Source of the DNA: Euwallacea fornicatus
Lineage: Eukaryota; Arthropoda; Insecta; Coleoptera; Curculionidae
Assembly (NCBI RefSeq): GCF_040115645.1
Contig: NW_027096091.1
Location: 62,001 to 126,000 of the forward strand
Direction: 5' to 3'
DNA length: 64,000 bases
In this document: positions 1 to 12,272 of the stretch, one piece after another
Layout: each line of letters begins with the position of its first letter
How positions within the stretch are numbered: position 1 is the stretch's first letter
The notes under the pieces: generated by a model
The model's input: the letters and a program-made list of their open reading frames with translations, nothing else
What the model was told of the DNA's origin: nothing
The model's database searches: none
Translations under genes and position numbers: made by a program

Positions 1-584
1 TTCGAACATCCCCTCATCATCTCCTTTGTACTCAATGTCGTAGAAAATTGATAAATAATAGCAACAATTGACCATCTCTCTCATCACCTTCTTTTGTTAT
101 AATTTTTACCTGTAAATCGATTATCATACATTAACAAATTTCATTAAGCAAGTGGTAGAGAAATGCTCGAGTTATTAACAAAGTAATTTTAGTTTTAACA
201 ACTTCAAAATCATATTCGTATATATCTCTGTGTAATTAGTTTAAAGCGCTTCTCGTTTAAAAAAAAAAACGAAAAAAAATTGAGGAAACATTTTCCCCAA
301 TGGCAAATTGGCGCCTCCTAATATGAGCCGCTCCCCGTATAAATAAAAATAAACGTTTGTTATAACAAAAGAAGGTGAAAATTATTTCAATTTTCGGAAA
401 GTGAGGAAAATGGCAACGTCGCCGCAACGACTGATACAAAGCGAGGTAACGACAATTCTTAGGAAGAATTCGCCAAACGTTAAAGTGTTTAGTATTCACC
501 TATAATGGATTTCTTTAAATGGCATTTTTTAAAGAAAACTATCTGATGAAATTCCGAAAATAATTATATTTAAGTTACATGTGC
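1..584. other. AT-rich flank without recognisable gene
   Basis: I see no coding potential, RNA gene or repeat end that can be supported. Short A and T runs dominate. Retroelement-like coding similarity begins only after about 585, so this is either host flank or a fully decayed part of the neighbouring element. Confidence 0.5.
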
Positions 585-602
585 ATCCTCTCACATAGAC
601 GA

Positions 603-2190
603 AATTCAAAATAAAATTTCCAAGATGCTGAAAGACGAAATCATAATACCATCACAATCTCCTTGGTCATCCCCGATATGGATAGTACCAAAGAAAATGG
701 ATGCCAGTAAAAAACAAAAATGGAGAGTCTCATAATAGATTACCGGAAAGTAAATGAAAAAACCATAGACGATAGGCACCCAATACCAAAAATATCAGAT
801 ATTTTGGACGTTGTAGTTACTTCACCGCCCTAGATTTGGCTTCCGGGTTCCACAAAAATCGAGATGCACCCGAATTCAATGGAAAAAACAGCATTCAGTG
901 TAAAGAACGGACACTATGAATATATCCGTATGCCGTTTGGACTAAAAAATGCGCCGGCAACCTTCCAAAGGGTGATGGACAATGTCTTGTATATATGGAT
1001 GATATCATAAAATTTTCCACGTCTCTACAAGAGCACATCAATAACTTAAAACTAATCTTTAAATGCCTAAAAAAAACTGGAATGAAAATTCAATTGGACA
1101 AATCAGAGTTTCTGCGTAAAAACATGGAATTGGGGCAGATAATAACTCCAGAAGGCATAAAACCAAATCCGAACAAAATAAATACAATAAAGAACTATCC
1201 GATTCCTAAAACGAGTAAAAAAATCAAATCATTTTTGGAACTAATAGGATATTATAGAAAATTCATTAAGGATTTTGCAAAACTAACAAAACCAATGACA
1301 CGATGCCTAAAGAAAAATGAAAGGATCGTTCATAGTCCAGAATTCGTGAATGGTTTTGAAACTTGCAAAAACGTCCTAATGAACGACCCTATATTACAGT
1401 ATCCAGATTTTGAGAAACCATCTAACTTGACAACAGATGCCTCAAACTATGCCATAGATGCTATAGGTTTTATCCCAGAGGCCAGTGGGTAGCGATCTAC
1501 CTATAGCATATGTTCCTCGTACCTTAAATTCCGCAGAGACCAACTATAGCACTATTGAAAAAGAACTACTGGCAATTGTGTGGGCTGTAAAATACTTCAG
1601 ACCCTATTTGTTTGGGAAAAGATTCAGGATCATCAGTGACCATAAACCTCTATAATGGTTATTCTCCCTTAAAGAACCCAATTCCAAACTTGTAAGATGG
1701 AGACTAAAACTAGAAAAATATGATTACGAAATAGTATACAAAAAAAGAAAACTAAACACCAACGCTGATGCATTATCCCGAATACACATCAATCATGCAG
1801 AAGAAAACACTATCCCAGAAAACTACCCAGACGACATCTCCCTATTAGTAAATCTTGGTCTTAATAACGACGAGTTAGAACCTCATTTAGATGCAGATGA
1901 CATAAATGAAATAATCGACTCCTGGAGTAAAGACATTAATAAGGAAGTCACAGCTCCACCAGGCGTACAACTAACCTCAAACAACGAACGATTGACGAAC
2001 GGATCAACGGTACATAACACCAATGACCAAGAAGAAGATAGCAATACTGTACATCCAAGCGTAGAACAGCCTATAATAAGAGCACCATGTGTAGAAAAAT
2101 GTGTCAATCAACACCAAACCCAGTTAATATTTATAAATAATAAACAAACAAACAAAAATCTCAAAGTTATAAAAGAAAAAAATATTTAAT
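603..2190 (+). pseudogene. pol: Errantivirus pol remnant: RT, RNase H and connection region
   Basis: The reading begins with an RT N-terminus (SPWSSPIWIVPKK at about 658-695) and continues through the polymerase box YMDDII near 992-1009, then GYYRKFIKDFAK, an RNase H start (TTDASNYAI near 1430-1455), and the DHKPL segment near 1640. Several single-base indels and stops separate these pieces; the longest clean stretch is 995-1492. A plain TAA replaces the tryptophan expected after DHKPL. Everything matches the order in the intact minus-strand copy. The part after 1800 is acidic and low in identity, as expected for the linker between RNase H and integrase. No functional polymerase can be made from this copy. 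Confidence 0.85.
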
Positions 2191-2357
2191 AAACCAAAAT
2201 TAAGAATATTTATTAACCACAATAGTACGGAACAGGATATCTGCAATCTGATTAAAAATTGGTTAATTCCAAACATCACACACTGCTCTTGCACTTCTTG
2301 GATAAAGATTTAGAACTCATAAATTTAAGTCTTTCAAAAATAATTCCTTTAAACTTT

Positions 2358-3399
2358 TTATATATAATAACTTCTTAACTGATGTAACAGACGTTGAAGA
2401 ACAAAAAGTAAAAATTCAACTATATCGCGAATCAAAAACATCTCATAGAGGAATTCAGGAAAATTTAAAAGCAATAAAAAAATACCTATACTGGCCAAAT
2501 ATTGACAATAACGTACGACAATACATAAACACATGTGAAACTTGTCTGAAAGCTTTAAATATGAAAGGCATCCCAATAAGTTAATTTTTAAACCTACTCC
2601 TTTTAGGTGGATGAACCCTTTGACCACATATATTATATCGACGTTTACAAAACCTATAGTCAATATTTCCTAACATTCCTAGATTAATTTTCTAAATTTA
2701 GACAAGCTTATCCAATAAACAGCGTTTCCGCAGTGAAAATCCTCAACAAATTAGTAATATTTATATAACGCACTTTGGAATACCTAGGAAAATCACTGTA
2801 GATAACAATCATGAATTCAAAAATAATCTTGTGCAAGAATTTTGTAAAACTCATAATATTGAAATACATTACACCACATTATACAACTTATCAGGCAACA
2901 GTCCTGTCGAAAGATTTCATTCTACTTTATCAGAAATAATTTTAACCCTTAAGAAAAATAAACAAAGAAAACGTAATAACACTAATGAATTACGCTCTTT
3001 TGTCTTATAATAATTCTATCCATTCCGTGACATAATATTCACCTTTCCAAATTGTTAGAGAGAAAATATCATACAAGAACCCTTTTGAATTAAATGAAGC
3101 GGACAAAATCAACGAATATATGCTAGAACACATTGAAAACCTTAAGACCTTACAAAAAGACGTAAATAACAAACTAATAAACAAACAAACACGATCCTTA
3201 TAAAAAGCTAATAAAAACAGAAAAGAAAACGTCAAAATTAATAACAATAAGGATTTATACAGAAAAGCGCATAGAAACAGAAACGAAAGAAAAACCAGAG
3301 ATAGATACCAAAAACCAGAAAATCCAATAAAAATTTCAAACAATAAAATTAAGTCAAAAAATAAAGCATATCATAAAAATTATCTGAAACCCCAACTAT
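2358..3399 (+). pseudogene. pol: Errantivirus integrase remnant
   Basis: A zinc-binding HHCC region is readable near 2430-2545 (SHRGIQENLKAIKKYLYWPNI, then TCETCLK), followed after several stops by a catalytic-core segment (ITHFGIPRKITVDNNHEFKNN, about 2763-2830) and the conserved SPVERFHST near 2900-2930. The first catalytic aspartate region lies in a stop-rich stretch near 2620-2700. A Lys/Asn-rich C-terminal tail runs to about 3390 and overlaps the env start, the same layout as the intact relative. The gene is clearly dead. Confidence 0.8.
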
Positions 3400-5069
3400 T
3401 TGTTTCAGGAGAAGAGAATCATGAATCTAACGACGATAACTGTGATTCTGATACTCCCCTCAGTATTTATCTTAAAGCTAAAACCCGTAGATAATCCCAT
3501 CCTTCCCATATCATTAGGACAATCGAAAATAATCACGTCCAAACATACATTCATTTATCATGTAAATACCACTAACATTTTATTAACTCTACACCAAATT
3601 AGGCATGTAATTAACCATTCTATGAAACATTCTATAATCTCAAATGACTCTCAAATTTCAAGTAAAACTGTTAACACTAGACGTAAGGTTGATTAATGCA
3701 TGATTCTCTTAGAACACCTCACCCAAAGGATCGGTATCTTTAACATCACTAAAGAACTACATCGAACTAAGCGAGGTATATTCAACATCATTGGTAAAAC
3801 CTCTATATGGTTATTTGGAACTTTAGATAACGATGATAAAACCTTCCTTGTCAACTATTTAAATAATCTAAAAAACAACAACAAAACTCTAGAACCAGAT
3901 TTTAACAACCAGAAAACTTTCCTAAAGCCATTGTCAGACAGTTATATAAATAAAATTCAAAATATTAAATCAAGTCAAGATTAACTCAATTTGGAAATAA
4001 AACAAATATCGCAACAACTGGATATTGACCAATAACACAACATGATTTTTAATATAGTAGACATGAGTTTTAGGCAACTTCTGAATGTTCAGCATATAAT
4101 TGATAACATCGAGAATACAGTTACTTTTACAAAAATAAATATTTTACATCCATCTATTCCTCCTCTAAAAAATTTAAAAAATATACTATATATAAATTAA
4201 ATGCCCTATATGGCTCTGAGAAAATTATTAAATTCAGAAATAAACTTAACTACTACAATTATTTTGGAACACAAGTAGAGGTAAAAAAAAATTATATTAT
4301 TCAAAATTCATATTCCAATCACGATGTCTCAATACAGATACCTCCATATGTACTTCGTCCCAATCCAAAACCAAATCATCATCCTTATCTACTACTCAAC
4401 ACCGAGAATTTTTGGATAACCTCCGAAGACTGTAACAAAATTGAAGATTGGTATATGTGTCAACAAAGCTATCTAGTCAAACAACAACCCTGCGTAGCCA
4501 ACCTAGTTCGCCGAGGGAAAATGGAATGCTCCTGGGACCATGTATTAGTAGAAAAAACCCATGTTCAGCAGATAAGTGGAAGTGACGTTCTAATCATACC
4601 CACCATACCGGACACAGTACAAACTTTCTGTGCAAATAATGGATTCCTCAAAATCTCCAAACCCACTATTATAACTTTGAAAAAATGGTATATCATAATT
4701 AATGGAAATACATACAAGAAGGAAGAAACCACCAAAAAAGAATACATATTAGAGCTCCCGATAGTAAACGTACCAAGATTAACAATAACAGAAAACATTC
4801 AGTTAACCCTCAAGAAAGTGAAGTTAGAAGACCTAAAAAGACTTCATCAGCTTTCCAACGCCTTACGATTGGAAACGTATTCCAAGAAGGGACCAAACAC
4901 CCACCAATGGACAAACTCTTTGCTAATCTGTCTATTAGTTTCGTCTCTTGTATGTTTAAGATATCTATACAAAAATCACAAATTGAACTGCTTCATGAAA
5001 CAAACGCCACCACCTCAGAAAACCTCGGAACCCACGTTTTCTGAACTTAAGAAGGAAGAAGTCATGTAG
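3400..5069 (+). pseudogene. env: Errantivirus env (F-like glycoprotein) remnant
   Basis: Three blocks remain. Block one (3400-3696) starts with a hydrophobic signal-like segment after MNLTTITVILIL. Block two (3700-3984) has a furin-type site, RTKR, followed by the GIFNIIGKTSIWLFGTLDNDD region typical of F-like and gypsy-type env proteins. Block three (4455-5069) has Cys residues, an ectodomain-like stretch and a membrane segment near its C-terminus (SLLICLLVSSLVCLRYLY), then a short cytoplasmic tail. Stops and indels separate the blocks, and the region between 3985 and 4454 is heavily decayed. The protein is an insect errantivirus envelope by family resemblance; it is broken here. Confidence 0.8.
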
Positions 5070-5087
5070 TCCACACCAGCCCATCCA

Positions 5088-5290
5088 ATGACATTATCAA
5101 TATATACCACTGGACTTTATATTGGACCTCATTAAGACCTCATCGATAGATAACTGTATAAAACCACCCTTAGAATAGTTAAGATTTTCATTATTGTCAA
5201 AATATTCAGTTAAGTAGTTATGCTGTAAGTCTGATCAAGTTTATGTTATTTCTTGCAAGATAATAAAGTTGTTTTTAAATTCGTTTAAAA
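5088..5290 (+). repeat. Possible 3' LTR remnant of the decayed errantivirus
   Basis: Immediately after the env stop lies an AT-rich stretch with ATGACATTATC at its start and an AATAAAG polyadenylation-like signal near 5261. Position and the AATAAA fit a 3' LTR, but no partner LTR is present to define its ends. Confidence 0.35.
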
Positions 5291-6791
5291 AAACCATTAA
5301 TCGAAAAGAAGTAACTTAATTCGTGTCATAGGAATCCTTTCCCACGAGACTGCAAATCGAATATTTCCTTGGAAATTGCAGAGCCAGCAAACTTGCAATA
5401 TAAATGGTTAGAATTACTAATTAAAGGAGCTTCTTGATGTTTAGACTTATAATAGAATATTGGTGTAGTATTCTTTGAGTTTTTTTTATCTTCTTTTCCT
5501 GGACTAAATCGTAACATGTATATTAATTAATACTGTTTTGTCATCTATGACTGTTATTTTTTACGCCACTATTTAAAATGTGTTGTTATGTTACAATTTT
5601 CAATTATTAAACTACCAACAAAAGGTTGGTGGATTATTTCAAAGACACATTGTTGATACATTGTAGTAGCCACATAAATGAGAACCGTGATAAAGATGTA
5701 TCAACTAATTTAATATAATGGAAATTTAAACACAAATTATTGTAATTTTACTTAAATAAATATTATCTTCCGATAAACATTTCTCACATTGTTAATAAAA
5801 CAATACCCTAAGATAAAAAAAGCAAATTTCTCAGTCCAAATAAATGCAAAATATATGAGAACTCTTTGAAAGTATAGATGTGGTTGCTTTTGGAAGAATA
5901 AAAAAATTGTTAAATGATTAGGGCTCAAACCACCAGAAAGTCAGGCACATCCAGTTAACACTTGAAACGCAAGAAAGTCCAATTTTACTTATTCTAAATT
6001 GCAAGTAAAAATGATGGACCAAAGTTGACTGTACGTACCTTGGTGAAAGCCATGGAGCCGTGGAAAAAGCCCTACTTTCTCAACCATCCCAGAAATTGAG
6101 GACCCAACCGATGCTATATCCCGAAGACTCTGAAGGATAATGATAGTTGCTTGCTCTAGTGGTTAGTAGAATCTTTTTAACTTCGTCGGGGTAGAACGCG
6201 GCAGTATCACATGTTTTGGCTGTGGTTTCTGTGCACTAAAATAAGAGGAATAGTTATGGGTAAATCCCAATTACAGGGGAACAGTCGATGAATCGAAGCT
6301 CGATGAAAATAATGTGGTCCTCTATGAAAGATCTACTACTTTAGGACAATGTTAATGATAAGTTTTGATTGCGTTGGGAGGAAACGAAATTTTATTATTA
6401 GTTCCTATATATCGGGAATAGGAGAGCACACATTTTGTAAACGAGGAATCATTGGAAAACCCTCTAGGAATGAGTTTCATTTTTTTTCTTACCTCTTCTT
6501 TCTTGTTTCGTTAAATATTCTCTTAATCGATCGGGATGAGACCCTTTCTTATTTTGTGCTTCTCGGTTTTAAATGAGATTATATTTTTATTTCGGATCCA
6601 ATAGTTGAAGTCAATTTCCACTTTTCTGCTAATGAAAAACAAACTACGAACTTTCCCGGTCCGATTACTGACATGTAAATGTCATAATTGTCATTCGATA
6701 TGTTTGTCGGGTTAGAAGTCGTAGTGTTTTCGCTGTTCGACCTTAGTTTATCTTTAGGATGTAGAGTAGTTTTTAGGTATTAGTAAATATG
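5291..6791. other. Non-coding AT-rich stretch
   Basis: No sustained reading frame, RNA gene or repeat boundary can be supported. Short frames near 5326-5517 (minus) and 6349-6576 (plus) have no recognisable features and look like chance. Confidence 0.5.
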
Positions 6792-6795
6792 TATA

Positions 6796-7177
6796 TGTCG
6801 GAGATTTATTAGTCTTTAAGTGATAAAGTGTAACATTACTAGCTGATAATATGACGAAGGGCAAGCTGACAGGGCCACCTTAAGGAAAAGCTCTGTCGAA
6901 CGAGGTCGCTACCATCAAGGGCGAAATTGAGAGGCCATGTGTGCGGGCCTTCGTGGGAAACAGGGACTAGCAAATACCTTACCCCTCGGATTCGAAGGAC
7001 TCGCGAAATCTGGAAAACGAGAAACCGAAAAGGGACAGGCAGATTAGATTGGCAATTGACGAGAAGCGTTCGTGTAGTAACGAATTCGTGAGTTTTGCAC
7101 TTTTTCTATTCTTGCTTTTAAAAGTGAACTAAATACTTTATATCACCATGGAAAACCTTCCTATTGATGATCCGACA
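6796..7177 (+). mobile_element. Solo LTR, 382-bp family, with TATA target duplication
   Basis: The block starts TGTCGGAGAT and ends GATCCGACA, so the ends are TG...CA within an imperfect inverted repeat. It is flanked on both sides by TATA (6792-6795 and 7178-7181). A second copy of exactly the same length lies at 27791-28172 with its own 4-bp duplication (AATA). Defined ends, a 4-bp duplication and no internal region make a solo LTR the best reading. Near its 3' end it carries ATGGAAAACCTTCC, in the position where the 452-bp gypsy LTR family of this window carries its gag start codon. The parent element itself is not in the window. Confidence 0.85.
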
Positions 7178-7181
7178 TATA

Positions 7182-10000
7182 TTTAAATAGTACACAATAA
7201 ACTAAGAAAACTTATGATTATAAAATGTTCCAGTTTATAGTAACAGGATTTTAATAGTCGATAGATCTTTTCTTAAGATGAAAATGTTATGTAAATATAT
7301 ATTGAAAACGGCTCAGTTTTTGAAATACAGGATGGCAAATTTAACTTTTTCTTTTCATTTTTTTTAATAATTCGCGCAAATATCAAAATATAGCCATGAA
7401 ATTTGATATTATGGGATTTTTCGCAGGGCCGAACTTATTTTTGTTAAAATTTTCGTCAAATTTACAGAAAGCGCCATATGCAACGTACTAGTGAACGTTG
7501 AAATGATGATAACTTTTTTGTGCCTCTTGATGACAACTTTTTTCTTATCAAAATAGATTCCCTGTTTATTTTTTCCTAAAAAAGGTACTCTTGTTGTAAA
7601 TTACTAAAAGTCACTATTTTTGAGATATTTTGAATTTAATCCCTAGTAGTTCGGTTTGCTTCTACAGGGGAATTGTGATTGAATAGTAAATAGTTTATTT
7701 CGCCAATTTTTATATGCTTAATAAATGTTTCTTACTTCATTTAACAACGTTCTTAATATTATGACTATTACATTTAACATTATTTATTTACCATTTAACA
7801 TTTTAATATTTTAGAACGAAATTAATATCAAACACTTTTTAATTGTTATTTAATACAAAACAAAAAAGTAATCATATTTCAATTTATCTAAAAATTACTG
7901 GAACATGGTTCCATATTTTAAAAATTGAAATGAATAATATTAACACGTTAAAATCTCTAAATAAAATAAATACAGAGCACCGAAAATACTAACTGAGATT
8001 ATTGAAGCGGAACTTGAACTGGTTGTCAAGCCACTGTCATAACTAGCAAAATTAACACTAATAAAAACACTGCTCCCCGAAGACGTACAGCAACATATGC
8101 CGCTGCCGTTAACTGGTCCGAATCCTGAGCGAGAAGACGGCGGGAGCCTAGATCAACTTTAGTAGTATATATCGACGCGAGAGGATGGTTCTTCGCAGGT
8201 GGCTCCATCTGTGTCAATCGTATCGATTCGTAAAAAACGAACGGTTCCAGAGGGCGATCTCAGAGGGAGCTGACCGTCACAAATCGAAAAGTTAACGGAA
8301 GGGAAAGTCCCAGACAGGAATCACCCATCCTTCCCTCAAAGAAATAATTAATTCGTTCTTTGTTCGTGCATCAGAAAAAAATAAATTCTTTTGTTTTAAG
8401 ACGAAAGATCCAGATTCAAACATGTACAGAGTAAGTAAGAATATATCGAGATATCGTCGAAAGAAAGGGAGTTTATTCATGAAATTCTCTTCGAATCGTT
8501 TACACAAGGGGTTTCAAAATGGGGGCCGAGACGGAGGATCAACAAAAAGAACGTTAATGTATATTAGGTAAGACCCTAAAATCATACTTTAACGTAGCAT
8601 CGAACGAGGAAATCTTGGAAGCAGCAGCAGCAAAGTGGGACATCAATAGGAGGTGTCTCGATATGGTTATCAAGGCTGCAGGTAGTGAGGGTGTCACCTA
8701 CACATGGTAGTGGGCGACTCGCTCAAATAGGTAAAACGTAGGGTTCATAGAGCGAAGCACCTTCAATCGTGGGGACCTAGCAAGAATTAAGGTTATCAAA
8801 GAACCCTTAATGGGTAAGTAAGCAAGTGATACAGGGAATTTTTGGACAAAAATTTCCACATTTGCATCAATTTGCTCCTTATTAATCAATTCACACATTT
8901 AGCATTTACAAAAGACACGCTTTGACACATTTTCAGTAGGTAGGTAGGTAGGTTTAGCTGGATCAGAACTTTGACTTAATAGAGCTTCAGTTATCAGCAA
9001 AGAGCTAGGAGGGCATTATTTGCTCCCTTTAGCAGACATGTTACATGTAACATGTTTTTTACAATGGTTCACTTTGACGAGATCAAGAGGGGCCAGGGAT
9101 ACATCGAAGTTTTCTTCATCGACTCTCTCAGGAGGAAAAGGGAGTTGGGATTTGTTAGTAATTTTTTAGTAATTTTTTTTCAGCAGCAGAAATGGGATTT
9201 AGTAAATTTGTAAGCAAGGTAAAAAGGAGCAGAAACATGGTGGAGAAGAAAAGATCTAAGGTAAGCATAGAAAGTTGATTTCAATTTGAATATCGAGTGC
9301 ATATTTCCAACATGGTAAGAATAAAAAGGGTTACTATTATACAGAAGTAGGGTCTCTATGTAGGGAACTAATTTAGAAAGGGCCTCGTCACTTTATCCAG
9401 GTCCTTCATCAATTGTTAGAATGTAGTCAGAAAAAATTCAAAATACAACAGTAATACAAAGTGTGTGTAACATTAATAGCTCAATATTTTAACCCAAAAA
9501 TTAGGCGTTCCTTCATTTTAACAATAAAATACCTTCAAATTTACAGACTTTTTTTTATTTTATAGGGAACGTAAGAAACTGTAAAATATAGATAAATAAA
9601 ACTAATAATTTCTTGTAACTCTAAGTTTTTATAGTTAGGACATAAAACGCATTGTTTATAGTTGTTTGTAGAATGGATTTTTTTCTCAATTTTTTTAGCA
9701 TTTTAAATATATATTATTTTTTTATTCTTTAAATAAATTGTAATGTGTTTGTAATATGTAGGGTTACTTCTCTGTTTATTTTATATAGCTATTTTAACAA
9801 AAATCATTTTTTACCACAGGTTAGTTCTATATTTCAGTTTCTTCACTATATTTCAGCAGAAAGTTCTACATAGGAAGAATTTTATTTGTATATTATTATT
9901 TTTTTAGTAAACATACACATTCATACACTATGACTCATTTGTTTTGGGGTTAGTCTGTAAAAAGTTTATAAATCTTACGATTCAGTCCGGTTATTTTAAA
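7182..10000. other. Non-coding AT-rich stretch with minor coding-like scraps
   Basis: Mostly AT-rich, low-information sequence. A four-copy GTAG microsatellite lies at about 8937-8952. A 45-codon coding-like scrap at 8567-8710 is listed separately. Near 9182-9257 a pyrimidine tract plus AG, a short frame starting MGFSKF, and an AAG/GTAAGC donor-like site resemble one small exon, but nothing around it supports a gene. A 63-codon minus-strand frame (8026-8217) with a hydrophobic C-terminus is of doubtful reality. Confidence 0.45.
8567..8710 (+). pseudogene. Unidentified coding-like fragment, about 45 codons
   Basis: One frame reads through NEEILEAAAAKWDINRRC and ends at a stop after GVTYTW. 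The composition (Ala/Glu/Lys-rich, few low-complexity residues) looks like real protein rather than chance, unlike the neighbouring AT-rich DNA. There is no start codon, no upstream continuation and no family I recognise. It could be a scrap of a retroelement gag. Confidence 0.3.
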
Positions 10001-10218
10001 AATTATAGATCTCGATAAAGTGCACATTTTCATAAAAAATGGCCTGGTCGATGTACTATTCAAGGCCTACTACGACAGTTTCTAGGAGCAAAATTTTAAT
10101 AAATCGCTAATATGACTTATTAAAATTTTGCTCTTAGAAACTGTCGTAGTAGGCCTTGAATTTTATATCAATCAGGCCATTTTCGAAGAAATTGTGCAGT
10201 TTCTCGAGCTCTATAATT
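10001..10218. repeat. Foldback (long inverted repeat) element
   Basis: Two arms of about 102-104 bp (10001-10104 and 10117-10218) are inverted copies around a loop of about 12 nt. The inner 45 bp is almost perfect (AAGGCCTACTACGACAGTTT and its complement), while the outer part (TTATAGATCTCGATAAA against its partner) has scattered mismatches. This is the form of a foldback or MITE-type element, or of a hairpin-RNA locus. There is no coding sequence, and I could not find a clear target duplication. Confidence 0.8.
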
Positions 10219-11930
10219 AAAAAAAAATCTGAGCTAATACGCACAATTAATAAAACCTGTTTTTTTTTTTAAATAAAACTAATGCAAGTTAGGACACACG
10301 TTTATATGACCATTTTTTCATAAAATACAAGGAACCATCCTTTAAAATTAATGACATCACTTAAGTTGCACCCAACATGTATATTTCTTTTAATATTTAT
10401 TTACAGTGTATTTTCTAAAGGTAAGGAAAATGCTTTGTTTCCTAGATACAAGGTGATAAATGTTTTATACGAAATTTATCAAAACCTACAGCTACAGTTT
10501 CCCACTGGATTATTTAAAATTAATTAATTTTAAAATTTCCTAAAACTGTTGAAGAATAAAATAATTTAAATTACTCAGAGAACAATCCAGCCCCTAAACT
10601 TTCACCTATTATTATGTAGGAAACACACTGTAAATACACATATTTGATTCTGGAGGTAAGATCACCTACATTATTACCAAAACGTTCATTCAAAAAATAA
10701 TTGTAATAAAGAAAAATTGTAATTCCCTTCCTCATTCCTTTAAATATTTGCTTCGACGTAAAAAATTATTCCGTCAATACATCACTTATTCTTTGTAATG
10801 GCACAAATGTTGGTATAAGCCTTTTTAGGTTAACTAAAGAATAAGAAAAAAGGAGGTGGGTACGACGGTAGGAGTTGCACAAAGACAAAAGAAACAACAA
10901 CGTACCAACATAGCTTCAAGACTTTGCGGTGGATAAGGATTTAAACAAGAACAGAAATCGTCGTTGTTAAACATACAGAAGGATAACGAGGATAACGTAG
11001 AAGTAAGAAAAACTGGAAAAGATTTTCTCACAGCCGATTCACGTTACGTACAGATAAGAGATATCCTAGGTACAAGATCATTCACGCCATTTGACAATAA
11101 GTTTTCAATAATTTCAAAATTTATTTCCAGATCAAAGTATCAATTTAATTTTGAATAACGTAACATAACATTTTATAAAAATGTAACTTTAATACTTTAA
11201 TCTCTCTAACGTTCAAGTTAGCTAACTAGCTAGCAATTAAACTAAATTGGAACTTTTTGAAATCTTCGTATTTCGGTTACAAAACATTCTATGGTGTATC
11301 GTATAGCGTGAATGGCCCTGTACTTTATTTTGTATAGTTATATTGGAGGGATATTTTTTACGGATGATCCGTTCCATTACGGTACATAGAAGGTGTTTTT
11401 TTTTTGAAGGGATGGCAACAAATTTAATTGGCGAATCTGGGACTTATTTTAAGATACAAACCTCAAGTGAAAGCACCTACACAGTTTCCAAAATTTATTT
11501 ATTTTTCACTTTTCACGTAACACATACACACTTACCTAACTAATTAAAACCCTTCTATATACCGTAAACATCGCTATTGGGTTTATTCGTTGTATATTAA
11601 GGTTTTAGTTTTTTGTTTTCTTATTTGACAGGGAAAAGAAAGATCCCTAATTATTAAAATATCTAAGTATCTAACGAAAATAAAATAATTATATGTAACG
11701 AACAGATCCAATTTTATATACACAAGGTTCAGCACAATTAGCATAGACCTCACCATTGCTATCTTTTAAAGCGCATAAACGTCTTTTCGGTTTTCGGAAG
11801 TATCAATGAGAAAACGAAATTTTGCTTCGCGTTACAACTTGGACGAAATAAAACGCCACATCTTTATTTTACTTTGCGAGCAAATAGAATGATTTACCAA
11901 AGTCCCAGGTCGTAGGGATTACACATTGCC
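10219..11930. other. Non-coding AT-rich stretch
   Basis: No supported feature. The overlapping frames near 10834-11158 (64-65 codons on both strands) show no domain and are probably chance. Confidence 0.45.
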
Positions 11931-12219
11931 AGTTAAGTTTGAAGTTCAGCCAAACTATTTTTAAAAAATTTATTTTACAGGAAACAACACAAAATGTAAC
12001 TAACAATACTGTTACAAATATTATCCTCCTTAAATCTACGTTTTTCCCTATTTATATTAAAATATATGCTGACCATGCATAAGGCTTCCAGAACATTATG
12101 AACTTAATGTTAAATCGCAATTAGGGGTAATACGTTTTCTAATCGCAAGTTCTAGATGGTAGTAAACACTACGCAGTTTCTTATTATTTAATTATTAAGC
12201 AAATTGTTGTGATATAACT
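11931..12219 (-). repeat. Errantivirus 3' LTR
   Basis: This 289-bp block is repeated at 19207-19495. In element orientation it begins AGTTATATCACAACAATTTG directly after a purine tract. Differences from the 5' LTR cluster around 12024-12029, with isolated ones elsewhere. Confidence 0.95.
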
Positions 12220-12230
12220 CCTCCATCCTT
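12220..12230 (-). promoter_or_regulatory. Polypurine tract
   Basis: In element orientation AAGGATGGAGG abuts the 3' LTR. Purine tracts at this place prime plus-strand DNA synthesis in LTR elements. Confidence 0.8.
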
Positions 12231-12272
12231 AAGAGGCAAACTTAATGGAATGGGTTTGACTGTTAGTGTTTT

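Larger units (their letters stand above)
585..5290 (+). mobile_element. Decayed errantivirus-like Ty3/gypsy element, 5'-truncated
   Basis: Plus-strand pieces of RT, RNase H, integrase and an F-like env follow one another in canonical order, each broken by stops and frameshifts. The pieces resemble the nearly intact minus-strand errantivirus at 11931-19495 (same motifs, many substitutions), so the two belong to one broad lineage but not to one recent burst. Gag and protease are absent: similarity starts just upstream of the RT, at a reading equivalent to the HKEEVQ region of the intact copy. No 5' LTR is seen. A 3' LTR remnant is possible at about 5088-5290. Confidence 0.85.

Noticed and set aside
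308..322. Retroviral-type primer site (TTGGCGCC) near the left edge, as a 5' LTR boundary of the decayed errantivirus
   Set aside because: Only 8 bases match, no LTR pair exists, and gag/protease sequence does not follow it.
6145..6210. tRNA A-box-like TAGTGGTTAGTA, suggesting a tRNA or tRNA-derived SINE
   Set aside because: No B box, no cloverleaf pairing and no second copy; one A-box-like word is expected by chance.
8026..8217. Minus-strand 63-codon frame with a hydrophobic C-terminus, as a small tail-anchored protein
   Set aside because: No homology, no supporting neighbours, and hydrophobic runs are common in AT-rich DNA.
8937..8952. GTAG microsatellite as a functional repeat
   Set aside because: Only four units; ordinary simple sequence.
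10834..11158. Overlapping 64-65 codon frames on both strands
   Set aside because: They overlap each other, show no motif, and are within chance length for this composition.
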